This document shows positions 45,175 to 53,039 of a stretch of 64,000 nt of DNA, piece by piece. Location of the stretch: positions 124,001 to 188,000 of the forward strand of contig NZ_JAINFL010000003.1 in NCBI RefSeq assembly GCF_022458895.1, in the 5' to 3' direction. Below the pieces are notes generated by a model, which saw only the letters and a program-made list of their open reading frames with translations, did no database searches and was not told the DNA's origin. Both the position numbers and the translations under genes were made by a program. The first letter of the stretch is position 1. Each line of letters opens with the position of its first letter. Origin of the DNA: Roseihalotalea indica (GTDB lineage: Bacteria; Bacteroidota; Bacteroidia; Cytophagales; Cyclobacteriaceae).

Positions 45175-46710
45175 TTATTCGTCGGTGCGGAAGGAGCCTT
45201 TCATGGGCTGGTTTAAGCGCTGATTCAATTGAGCCTGATGAAGGTTTTGCGGATAAAGTTGATTCGGTGAGATGGCTTCAAACCACAAACCCTCGGTCTG
45301 GGTTTCTGAGGGTAGATTGGTAGTGAGTCCAACCAGATTCACCAGGTCAGGGCCGAAACCTTCTTTCCATGCCAGGGGGCGGTTAGCCCGGATATTCCAG
45401 AAGGTGGCCCAGGCAGCCGTATGGCGGCCTAATTCGCCACCACCACCCGATTGCCACATACGACTGCCTTCACCCAAATGAATGTTGGTGAACAGGTTAG
45501 CGTAAGGGGCGCGCTTATGGTGGTCAAAACAAATGTCTACTCCGGAACCATCTGAAATAACATTGCCCGCACAATGGCTGACTGAGATGTCGTGAATAAA
45601 CTTGGTTTTGAAGACAAAGCGGTTGAAGACATTATCGTTATCGGAAATGTAAATGCCGTGGTGACCGGTGCTTTGGCGTTGGGGTTCCTTATCACGGTCT
45701 GATTCATACAGTACTCCGTCTATGGTGCAGAACTGTCCGTTCAGGAAAATCCCGCTATCAGCATTTTTAAACCGAATGTTTTTAATCCAGCAGTGAGCCA
45801 CATCGCCTAGTGTGATGCCATTGAAGCCTAGCTCAGTAAAATGCCCCTGGTAGGGCTCTACCGGAAACTCCATGGTCAGGCCCTCAATGCCTACTTCGGT
45901 AACGGTGGGTTGGTACGTGTAAATAGCCGGTTGCCACTCAGGGCGAAGATCAAAACGCAGGGGGCGGTTCAGGGTAATCGTTTTGCCCCAGATATTATCT
46001 ATCCGGGCAGTAAAATTTGTATGATGCACTCGGCCCCAGCGGGCTACACTGGCGGGGTCATTAGCGTATAAATGGTTAAGTAAAGAATGCGCTGAGTCAT
46101 CCTGCATTTGAATCTCAATCCATTGGCCACCTGCATTTAGGTTGTCGGTGGCTACGGTGAGAGTGTGCTCTCCACGCTGAGCAGGTTGAGTAATATCAGC
46201 TAATTTTTCGCATTCGTATTCGCCTTCTACCCGGATAAAACCTCCTGACCAGGCATAGTTAGAGGTTGGCCGCCCTTCGGTAGTACTGCCCCAGTTGGGT
46301 TCCAGGTCGTTTAAGTAATGAGGAAAGAATAAGGTTGTCTTATCCATTCCTTCGCCCCGAATGACTACATTAGGCTTAGTGATGCGGATAACCTGAGTAA
46401 TGCGGTAAGTGCCTTCGGGCAGTAATAATGCCCCATTTTCTAGTTGATCTAAGGCTTTCAGCATAGCCTCACTATCATCGTGCAGACCATCGCCAATAGC
46501 ACCAAAATCTTTAATGTTCAGCACAGTGGCAACTTCGGGTAATGGGTCTTCACCATAGTGGTAGCCGGCGTATGAGAAATCGGGCAGGCGGCTACCAGGC
46601 TGCCAAGCCTCACCATGCTGGCCCCATAGTGCAGAATATTGCTGAGCAACTACCCATGCTGGGCTGGTACATAGTAATAGAAGGGAAAAGAAATACAGAA
46701 AACGTGACAT
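45175..46710 (-). CDS. Secreted pectate-lyase-superfamily (beta-helix) protein
   Basis: 511 residues with a signal peptide (about 1-22, ending AWVVAQ). The start of a right-handed beta-helix of the Pectate_lyase_3 / polygalacturonase type is plain: LNIKDFGAIGDGLHDDSEAM and LLPEGTYRITQVIRI. Long run of beta-helix coils follows (WIKNIRFKNADSGIFLN, HHGIYISDNDNVFNRF). It could cleave acidic polysaccharides, but no catalytic triad could be fixed. Stands alone between two repeat elements. Confidence 0.85.
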   Translation of the reverse strand: MSRFLYFFSLLLLCTSPAWVVAQQYSALWGQHGEAWQPGSRLPDFSYAGYHYGEDPLPEVATVLNIKDFGAIGDGLHDDSEAMLKALDQLENGALLLPEGTYRITQVIRITKPNVVIRGEGMDKTTLFFPHYLNDLEPNWGSTTEGRPTSNYAWSGGFIRVEGEYECEKLADITQPAQRGEHTLTVATDNLNAGGQWIEIQMQDDSAHSLLNHLYANDPASVARWGRVHHTNFTARIDNIWGKTITLNRPLRFDLRPEWQPAIYTYQPTVTEVGIEGLTMEFPVEPYQGHFTELGFNGITLGDVAHCWIKNIRFKNADSGIFLNGQFCTIDGVLYESDRDKEPQRQSTGHHGIYISDNDNVFNRFVFKTKFIHDISVSHCAGNVISDGSGVDICFDHHKRAPYANLFTNIHLGEGSRMWQSGGGGELGRHTAAWATFWNIRANRPLAWKEGFGPDLVNLVGLTTNLPSETQTEGLWFEAISPNQLYPQNLHQAQLNQRLNQPMKGSFRTDE

Positions 46711-46811
46711 AAGCGACTTGTTAGGTGTTGTATAGTATCGTGGTGGAAGTTACAAAAAAAGCCGGTCATATAGTTTGCTCACCATACATGCAATGTGGTA
46801 GCTTCCTAGGC

Positions 46812-46950
46812 GGGAGTAGACATTATTCTGGTTCTTTTAAGGCGTACGAGGAAGCAGTTAGCGGCCGGAGGCAGGAGGCCGGTCTTCCATACCGCCTCCT
46901 GCTGACTGCCTCCGGAAGTACTTCTAAATCATTATCGGAATAAACTCCTG
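46812..46950. mobile_element. MITE-like element, copy 2
   Basis: Left end AGTAGACATTATTCTGG, right end ATTATCGGAATAAACTCC; these are imperfect inverted copies of each other, and the left end also matches the inverse of copy 1's right end (31845-31975). The centre is a perfect 10-bp stem, CCGGAGGCAG (46865-46874) and CTGCCTCCGG (46906-46915), enclosing GCAGGAGG/CCTCCTGC. No ORF. Fills the gap before the CGNR gene. Confidence 0.65.
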
Positions 46951-46968
46951 GTACAGATATTGCAAACA

Positions 46969-47595
46969 TCAGCTATTTGATTTTTTGACTTTGTTATAAT
47001 ACCGCTTTGCCTTTGTAGAACTGCCACAAGTCTGCATATTACACCAGCGCCGACTTCCGTTTTTACTCTTATCCAAAAAAAGCCATCCGCAGTTCTGGCA
47101 CTCTTTCAATCGGTGTAGCAAATCCGACATGAGTAGGTCGTGAGCAGATTTCACAATTGGGTTGAGAGGGAATTGTAATAAATTTGGCATCTTTACCCAT
47201 GCCTCGCGTATGACTTTCGGAGCATCAATTTCAATCTTTAAAGCATCATAAGCCTCTCGCAAATAACTGTTTAGCTGTTCCATAGCCAGGGCATTTGGTG
47301 CTCTTTCATGGATAATTGCCCGAAAAACCTGGTAAAGAGTTTCCCTGATCTCAATAGCTCTCTGGTAAGCATTTTCTTTTTCCGACAAGTGCTTGTCAGC
47401 ATAAGAGCGTAGTCTGGAAGCTTCTTCCTTTGTGATAAGATTTTTACGAAGAAACCAAACAATAAGCGACTGATAATCAGTTAGATAATTGTGCTGGGGA
47501 TGCTCAAAACGATTACGAACGGTATTAACGTAGTCCACGCATAGCCATCCTCCGTCCATTTCTAGCGTCTCTATCGTTCTCTCATATTTCCTCAT
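46969..47595 (-). CDS. CGNR zinc-finger / ABATE transcriptional regulator
   Basis: 208 residues. N-terminal ABATE domain starting WLCVDYVNTVRNR; C-terminal CGNR-type treble-clef finger with four cysteines, CQNCGWLFLDKSKNGSRRWC and MQTCGSSTKAKRYY. The CGNR letters read CGSS here, a small departure. Such regulators often sit beside exporters or monooxygenases. Divergent from the EamA transporter with an 81-bp gap, so the transporter operon is the likely target. Confidence 0.9.
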   Translation of the reverse strand: MRKYERTIETLEMDGGWLCVDYVNTVRNRFEHPQHNYLTDYQSLIVWFLRKNLITKEEASRLRSYADKHLSEKENAYQRAIEIRETLYQVFRAIIHERAPNALAMEQLNSYLREAYDALKIEIDAPKVIREAWVKMPNLLQFPLNPIVKSAHDLLMSDLLHRLKECQNCGWLFLDKSKNGSRRWCNMQTCGSSTKAKRYYNKVKKSNS

Positions 47596-47643
47596 ACCTT
47601 ATTTATACTACTAAAATGTATTTTGATGGTAATAATAAGTTAA

Positions 47644-47659
47644 GTAAATTCACATTTAC
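47644..47659. promoter_or_regulatory. Short inverted repeat in the CGNR/EamA gap
   Basis: GTAAA at 47644-47648 and TTTAC at 47655-47659, 18 bases before the EamA start. It may be the operator of the divergent CGNR regulator; short, so the support is weak. Confidence 0.3.
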
Positions 47660-47676
47660 AAACAAACTATTGGCTG

Positions 47677-48603
47677 ATGCGGGTAATACTAGCGTATTTT
47701 GTCATTTATTTCATCTGGGGAGCTAATTTCATTGCGATATTTTTTGCTATCCAGTCGGTTCCTCCTTTTCTAATGGTCGGCTTACGGTTTTTTATTGCCG
47801 GGAGTATCTTCTATTTGGTGGATTATCTGGCGCATCGCAAACCGCTTAGTTTCCGGGAGTCTTTACCTGCTATCAAACAAGGGTTTTGGTTAAATGTGTG
47901 TGGATCTGGTGCGCTGGTTTGGGCTGAGCAGTATGTGCCCTCCGGGCTGGCTTCTATTGTAGTAGCGGCGGTCCCGGTCTGGATGATACTGCTCGATACT
48001 CACAATTGGGGTAGTAACCTGCGTAATGGGTGGATTATTACCGGATTGCTGTTAGGTATTGGCGGGGTGATTTTGCTGGTAGGAGCAAACGGCATTTTGC
48101 CCCAGCATAGTAGCCCTCAGGAGTTCTACCGGGGCATCGCATTTCTGCTGCTGGGTACCCTGGGTTGGGCCTATGGCTCTATTTTTTCTAAAAAATTAAA
48201 ATCTTCCATTTCATTAAGCTCCCAGTTAGCGGCTCAAATGACCTCCGCCGGTGGTTTACTTATTGTTATTGGTATGGTACAAGGTGAGTTGAGCCATTTC
48301 TCAGTTTACGAGATTTCAGCCAATTCATTGCTTGCGCTGGGTCATCTGATCATCTTCGGGTCGGTGATTGGTTATTTGTCGTACATCTGGCTGTTACAAA
48401 ACCGGCCAACCGCAGAGGTAGGCACGTACACCTTTGTTAATCCGCTTACGGCGGTAGTGCTGGGAGCATTATTGGCCGGAGAAGCCGTTACCTGGGAGTC
48501 GGCTCGGGCTATGTTACTGATTATTCTGGCGATTCTATGCATTAACTATCATAAGCCTATTCGGCGAATTTTTCTGCCTACTCCGACTAAACCCTCTCAC
48601 TAA
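47677..48603 (+). CDS. EamA/DMT family transporter
   Basis: 308 residues, ten hydrophobic helices in two EamA repeats. Repeat one begins VILAYFVIYFIWGANFIAIF with the FLMVGLRFFIAGSIFYL loop; repeat two includes FLLLGTLGWAYGSIF and ends PTAEVGTYTFVNPLTAVVLG. Inner-membrane drug/metabolite exporter of unknown substrate. Its stop overlaps the start of the next gene by one base (TAATG), so the pair is an operon. Confidence 0.93.
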   Translation: MRVILAYFVIYFIWGANFIAIFFAIQSVPPFLMVGLRFFIAGSIFYLVDYLAHRKPLSFRESLPAIKQGFWLNVCGSGALVWAEQYVPSGLASIVVAAVPVWMILLDTHNWGSNLRNGWIITGLLLGIGGVILLVGANGILPQHSSPQEFYRGIAFLLLGTLGWAYGSIFSKKLKSSISLSSQLAAQMTSAGGLLIVIGMVQGELSHFSVYEISANSLLALGHLIIFGSVIGYLSYIWLLQNRPTAEVGTYTFVNPLTAVVLGALLAGEAVTWESARAMLLIILAILCINYHKPIRRIFLPTPTKPSH

Positions 48604-48899
48604 TGATTGCAAGAACCTGGCACGGGATTGTGCCTCAGGAAAAAGGCGATGCCTATTATGATTATTTGAAAAGAACCGGCTTATCTGATTATGTCGCAGC
48701 GGCGGGTAACCGGGGAGTGCAGGTATTACGGAGAGAGGAAGGTAATCAAACGCATTTTTTGCTAATTACCTTGTGGGATTCGGTGGAGGCGATACAAGCG
48801 TTTGCGGGGGACGATTACCAGCAGGCTCGTTACTATCCTGAAGATAAAGAATACCTGTTAAATTTTGAACCGGTCTATCATTACGAGGTTTTAGACTAA
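48603..48899 (+). CDS. Antibiotic-biosynthesis-monooxygenase-like (ABM) protein
   Basis: 98 residues, a ferredoxin-like ABM-type fold: ARTWHGIVPQEKGDAYYDYL, RGVQVLRREEGNQTHFLLIT, and LWDSVEAIQAFAGDDYQQAR, the W.S.EA...FA pattern of the family. Cofactor-free oxygenase or heme-binding relatives are known; here the substrate is unknown. Translationally coupled to the EamA exporter, which suggests a shared compound handled and exported. Confidence 0.85.
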   Translation: MIARTWHGIVPQEKGDAYYDYLKRTGLSDYVAAAGNRGVQVLRREEGNQTHFLLITLWDSVEAIQAFAGDDYQQARYYPEDKEYLLNFEPVYHYEVLD

Positions 48900-48914
48900 C
48901 CGTTTTTCACAAAA

Positions 48915-48946
48915 TGTAGGAACATGAGTGATTAAGCTACTGTAGA
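48915..48946. repeat. Degenerate REP-like half-palindrome
   Basis: TGTAGGAACATGAGTGATTAAG matches the left arm of the palindromes at 10019 and 63578 over its first 12 bases; the right arm (GCTACTGTAG) is only loosely matched. Confidence 0.35.
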
Positions 48947-49033
48947 AACAAGTAGATATGAATCAGTGTTAAAGGCTATTAATTAAATATTTTATAAAAA
49001 AAATTATATTTTTGTGTAATAACACGCAAGAAT

Positions 49034-49837
49034 ATGATAAAGTGGTTATCGCAATTCTATAGAAATCTCATTTTGCCTCTCTGGCACTTCGGAGTGCAAC
49101 AGGCGCTGTCCTGCATATTTCCGGTACTGATTTTCCTGACGCTCGCCGTTTCTAAAGTGATTGATATTCCTTTTCTATATCGCTACGATTTTATTCTTGT
49201 TGTATGTTTGCTAATTCAAGCCGGGATGATCTGGTGGAAGTTGGAGAGTTGGGATGAAGTAAAGGTAATATGTATTTTTCACCTTATCGGGTTAGGGCTA
49301 GAGCTGTATAAAGTGCATATGGGGTCTTGGTCGTATCCGGAACCGGCCTGGACTAAAATAGGCGGCGTGCCCCTTTATAGCGGATTTATGTATGCCAGTG
49401 TAGCTAGTTATATTTGTCAGGCCTGGCGGAGATTGTCGTTAGAATTTGTCTCCTGGCCAGCGAATATTGTTACCTATACAACAGCCGTATTAATTTACGG
49501 GAACTTCTTTTCGCACCACTTTTTACCGGACATCCGCTGGTTGTTGGTGATTGGCTTGTTTATCTTTTTCGGGAGGTCTTTTGTAAACTTCACAGTGAAT
49601 GGACAGCGTTATCGTTTGCCCACCATTCTTTCGTTTTTGCTGATTGGCTTTTTCATTTGGATCGCCGAAAATATTTCAACCTTCTTTGGCGCCTGGCAAT
49701 ACCCCAATCAGGCAAAAACCTGGCAGTTGGTGCATTTCAGCAAAATCAACTCCTGGTTTTTGCTTGTGATCATCAGCATCATTATTGTGGCTAATCTAAA
49801 GCATTGGAAACAGGCAACTGCGCGGGCTACTTTATAG
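49034..49837 (+). CDS. DUF817 membrane protein
   Basis: 267 residues, seven or eight hydrophobic helices. The family-defining stretch is GSWSYPEPAWTKIGGVPLYS followed by GFMYASVASYICQAWRR; later comes ENISTFFGAWQYPNQAKTW. DUF817 (PF05675) members are uncharacterised multi-pass proteins. The 3' end overlaps by 11 bases the convergent gene at 49827. Confidence 0.9.
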   Translation: MIKWLSQFYRNLILPLWHFGVQQALSCIFPVLIFLTLAVSKVIDIPFLYRYDFILVVCLLIQAGMIWWKLESWDEVKVICIFHLIGLGLELYKVHMGSWSYPEPAWTKIGGVPLYSGFMYASVASYICQAWRRLSLEFVSWPANIVTYTTAVLIYGNFFSHHFLPDIRWLLVIGLFIFFGRSFVNFTVNGQRYRLPTILSFLLIGFFIWIAENISTFFGAWQYPNQAKTWQLVHFSKINSWFLLVIISIIIVANLKHWKQATARATL

Positions 49838-50198
49838 CATTAGAGGTTTCAGATTCGCCTGCTTTTTGGTAATGACGCGTCTCTTTAATCGTCTTTTCCT
49901 GATGGTTAGCATCCTCATACGTACGCTCATAAACTTCTACGGACACTTCTTTACCTACCAACGTTTTGGTGTCTATTTCATCTTTTTCAATACCTACTGC
50001 GTGGAACAGTTCGGCCATAATTGGCTGTCCTGGCTCGCTAAGGTAAAAACGCTGATTCACAAAGCCATCTTCATTCTCAAAGCGGCAGTTGAAAAATGGG
50101 ACGCCCTTGTTCTCACTGGTACCCTCCGTTACTTCGGTAATGGTAGTTGTATGGCGACCGTTCGCTAAAAATGGTTTTTCTTTTACGTGTACTTTCAT
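49827..50198 (-). CDS. Small hypothetical OB-fold-like protein
   Basis: 123 residues, soluble. Pattern of strands MKVHVKEKPFLANGRHTTTI, GVPFFNCRFENEDGFVNQRF, LVGKEVSVEVYERTYEDANH suggests an OB-fold or DUF669-like phage-type module, but no family is certain. Convergent with DUF817 (11-base overlap of the coding ends) and divergent from PadR. Function unknown. Confidence 0.75.
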   Translation of the reverse strand: MKVHVKEKPFLANGRHTTTITEVTEGTSENKGVPFFNCRFENEDGFVNQRFYLSEPGQPIMAELFHAVGIEKDEIDTKTLVGKEVSVEVYERTYEDANHQEKTIKETRHYQKAGESETSNAIK

Positions 50199-50353
50199 AA
50201 TTCATTCGTTTTAGATCTATTAAACTTAAGCAGCTATGCTTTGTTTAAGATTTTTATTCTTTTAATGAGAAAACTTACTCCTTGGAAAGACAGAAATCAG
50301 AAGAAATGATACATAGAATTATGATGTATTAAATATCTTTGTATATTAGAACT

Positions 50354-50707
50354 ATGAACTCTACCGAATTACTAAAAGGAACTTTAACTACTATCATTCT
50401 CAAACTGCTGGCAGACCATGGGAAGATGTATGGCTATGAGATTACCCAGCGGGTAAAAGAACTTTCCAGTAATAAAATTCTGATTAAAGAGGGATCATTA
50501 TATCCGGCATTGCATAAGCTGCTCAAAGACGAGCTGGTTGAGGTGGAAACCGTACATGTAGGAAAACGAGTACGTAAATACTACTCAATTACTAAACAGG
50601 GGCAGGTTAAGAAGCAGAAGCAATTTGAAGAGCTGCAAGAATTTCTTCAGACTATTGGGCAAATGATTTTTCCCCAACCAAACCCATCGTTTCCCCATGC
50701 TAAGTGA
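50354..50707 (+). CDS. PadR family transcriptional regulator
   Basis: 117 residues from the ATG at 50354 (MNSTELLKGTLTTIILKLLA); a start at 50339 is possible. Winged helix of the PadR type: MYGYEITQRVKELS, then SLYPALHKLLKDELVEVE and KYYSITKQGQ. Overlaps the following membrane-protein gene by 11 bases and probably represses the pair. Confidence 0.92.
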   Translation: MNSTELLKGTLTTIILKLLADHGKMYGYEITQRVKELSSNKILIKEGSLYPALHKLLKDELVEVETVHVGKRVRKYYSITKQGQVKKQKQFEELQEFLQTIGQMIFPQPNPSFPHAK

Positions 50708-51302
50708 TGATCAGTTAGAAACTGTCTGGCAAGACATTGAAAAAAGCGGGGTGTCTATGCAAACTCTTAAAGATGATTTGCTGGATCACATCTGCTGCTT
50801 TATAGAACATGAACTGGAAGAAGGCGCTTCGTTTGAGGCGGCCTATGCCCTGGCCTGGCAACAGGTTTGCCCTAACGGGCTTCAGGAAATTCAGGAAGAA
50901 ACCATAGATCTTTTAAACTCAAACAGAATAATTGCTATGAAAAAAATAATGTTTGCTATTGGACTGGTATCATCAATCGGTATCAGTATTGGCTGGTTAT
51001 TTACACTTATGCACTGGCCCGGGGGCGGAGCACTGTTTACCTACAGTTTCCTGGGTTTTGCTTTCCTTTTTCTGCCCATGCTGGCCTTTGATCGCTATAA
51101 AATAGGAATTGGTAAAGAGCCATCTGAGAAACTGAGAACGATTCTGGGTTTTTCCAGTGCTTTAATCATTGGTTTCTCAGTGGCATTTAAAATGTTGCAC
51201 TTGCAGGGAGCCAGTGTAATGCTGATAACAGGGATTTTTCTGTTTACCTTCGGCTTCCTGCCATTTCTGTTTTTTAGGATGTATAAGAACGCCACCTCAT
51301 AA
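50697..51302 (+). CDS. PadR-linked membrane protein
   Basis: 201 residues. The N-terminal 70 are helical and acidic (LKDDLLDHICCFIEHELEEG, then EAAYALAWQQVCPNG), of the kind that follow PadR genes in Bacteroidota. Four hydrophobic helices follow (starting IMFAIGLVSSIGISIGWLFT). Translationally coupled to PadR. The role is unknown; likely a regulated envelope protein. Confidence 0.8.
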   Translation: MLSDDQLETVWQDIEKSGVSMQTLKDDLLDHICCFIEHELEEGASFEAAYALAWQQVCPNGLQEIQEETIDLLNSNRIIAMKKIMFAIGLVSSIGISIGWLFTLMHWPGGGALFTYSFLGFAFLFLPMLAFDRYKIGIGKEPSEKLRTILGFSSALIIGFSVAFKMLHLQGASVMLITGIFLFTFGFLPFLFFRMYKNATS

Positions 51303-51357
51303 CAAACATTATTCACGCCTCTATCTCATAAAAGTATTAACGAAGAGGTTCGTATAA

Positions 51358-51393
51358 ACACAGAATAAGCCTTCTCTAAGGCTTATTCTGTGT
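51358..51393. terminator. Strong hairpin, bidirectional terminator
   Basis: A perfect 16-bp stem, ACACAGAATAAGCCTT at 51358-51373 and its complement at 51378-51393, loop CTCT. It lies between convergent genes (ends 51302 and 51439). No clear T-run on either side, but position and stem suit transcription ending. Confidence 0.7.
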
Positions 51394-51438
51394 AAAAGAT
51401 TGCAGTGACTGAATCTGTACTGATTACTATATAAAAAA

Positions 51439-52188
51439 CTATTGGGGCATAACCGTTACTTTAATAACCGAAGCGGTATGAGGAATTGTGAAATCCGGAT
51501 GACGTTCAAAAGCAGAAAGAATTTTATTGACTGAGTCATCTGGTCCTACGTCAGTGGTACCGGGTTCCTGGGCCAGCACTTGGTAGGGGCCAGTACCAGG
51601 AGCCGTATCTTCTTCCGTACCAGCATCGTAAAGGGCAAGGTATTCGGTCACATCACCGTACATGGGTTCTTTGTCGTCAAACAAGGGAAGCCCTTTGCCC
51701 TCAAAGCTGTAGAACCAGTCGTTGGATTGTACAAACATGGTTTCAATCTGGAAATAATATCCTGGCGTAGCTTCTACCTCAATCATCACATACTCACCTG
51801 GTAAGATAGGGCCACTGGGTCCCTGAATTATTCCGCTCATGGCTATTTTTGGCTCATTCGCCAGTTGTTCTGCCTTTGGAGTAACTACTCCATCTTCGGC
51901 AATGCGTTCAGTTCCTTCGTCTGCCGGTTCGCCCTCTTGAAAGAGAGCATGGGCACCGAGTGGGTTTTTGTATACGGCATATACTCCCGGTGAGAGAGGT
52001 ACCACACCATTGGCTCGGTCGGTCTCTACGGTGCCCGGTTCTGAAACGTTCTCTATTTTTATCATGAAGGTGGTAGGATTCTCCTGTGGATGCTCATCCA
52101 GAATTTCCTTAATTATTTCTTTACAACCGAAAGTGCTGAAAAGCAAAAGCATGAAAATGGCAGTTTTGGCGCGGTGTAATTGTAACAT
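51439..52188 (-). CDS. Spondin-domain lipoprotein
   Basis: 249 residues. Lipoprotein signal with cysteine 22 (LLLFSTFGC). The mature part carries the Spondin_N-like fold found in bacterial secreted proteins: TFMIKIENVSEPGTVETDRA, LSPGVYAVYKNPLGAHALFQ, FYSFEGKGLPLFDDKEPMYG, EYLALYDAGTEEDTAPGTGP. Role in bacteria unknown; probably surface exposed. Confidence 0.88.
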   Translation of the reverse strand: MLQLHRAKTAIFMLLLFSTFGCKEIIKEILDEHPQENPTTFMIKIENVSEPGTVETDRANGVVPLSPGVYAVYKNPLGAHALFQEGEPADEGTERIAEDGVVTPKAEQLANEPKIAMSGIIQGPSGPILPGEYVMIEVEATPGYYFQIETMFVQSNDWFYSFEGKGLPLFDDKEPMYGDVTEYLALYDAGTEEDTAPGTGPYQVLAQEPGTTDVGPDDSVNKILSAFERHPDFTIPHTASVIKVTVMPQ

Positions 52189-52334
52189 ACGAATGATGGT
52201 TAGATTGTAAAAATGACCTCTGTTATATCTATCCTAAGGTAAATAGATGCGGATAAGGTTGCGTGTAAACCAGCCGACAATCCGGCGGGAAATCCCAGAT
52301 GGAGAAGGAGGACATTAAGAAAAGGGCAAAAAAA

Positions 52335-52355
52335 AAGTGGACGTCACGTCCACTT
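52335..52355 (-). terminator. Rho-independent terminator
   Basis: AAGTGGACGT at 52335-52344 and ACGTCCACTT at 52346-52355 form a perfect 10-bp stem with a one-base gap at the tip. On the minus strand a run of nine T follows, as expected for the gene ending at 52381. Confidence 0.8.
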
Positions 52356-52380
52356 CAGAAATATCATATGGTAATCAGTT

Positions 52381-52860
52381 CTACATTTCAGGCGGGCAGT
52401 CAGCATCCGCTGGTTCCATTTTATTTTGTTCAGCCAGTGATTGATCAATGAGTTCTTCCATGAGGCTAAAAAAGTCTTTTTTATAGCGACGATATTCTGA
52501 GGCAAAGGCCGAGAGATGGCTGCTCATACCACCAAACTTCTGCTGGTACTCGTCTAGATTAAAGGGGGTATTTTCTTCCATGTGGTGGGCTAAATACTTC
52601 GCATGGCGGCGAGATTGCTGCTTAAATTGATCCAGTAGTTCGCCATTATAGTAAATCAGTAAATTTTGAAAGTGGCTTAACTGCTGTTTTTGCTCTACGG
52701 ACAGACATTTGGCAGTGTAGGTATCGAGCATCTTCTGAAAGAACTTTAATTCCTGCTTCCATAATGATACCTCCGACTGCCATTCCAAGCTATTGTGGTA
52801 CATTTCCTCGATGTTTCGCTCCATCGACATCTGCTGAGGCTCTGAATTCATTTGGTCCAT
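52381..52860 (-). CDS. Hypothetical helical protein
   Basis: 159 residues, almost entirely helical and coiled-coil-like (NIEEMYHNSLEWQSEVSLWK, KMLDTYTAKCLSVEQKQQL, KDFFSLMEELIDQSLAEQNK). No signal or membrane segment. No family recognised. Followed by its own terminator; stands alone upstream of the S9 peptidase gene's 3' end. Confidence 0.75.
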   Translation of the reverse strand: MDQMNSEPQQMSMERNIEEMYHNSLEWQSEVSLWKQELKFFQKMLDTYTAKCLSVEQKQQLSHFQNLLIYYNGELLDQFKQQSRRHAKYLAHHMEENTPFNLDEYQQKFGGMSSHLSAFASEYRRYKKDFFSLMEELIDQSLAEQNKMEPADADCPPEM

Positions 52861-53039
52861 AAGAGTATTGGTTTATGTGAAAAAAAATGAAAGGCGTGCG
52901 TATACGAAAAGTCCGGAAGGATGTGCATAGATATTGCGATTTTGGACTTAATTCAATATAACAGAAAAGCCGCAATGATAAAAGTAAAATGATAAGAATC
53001 CGAAGATTTTTGCGGGGCGATTAGAATAGTACGAGCGGG

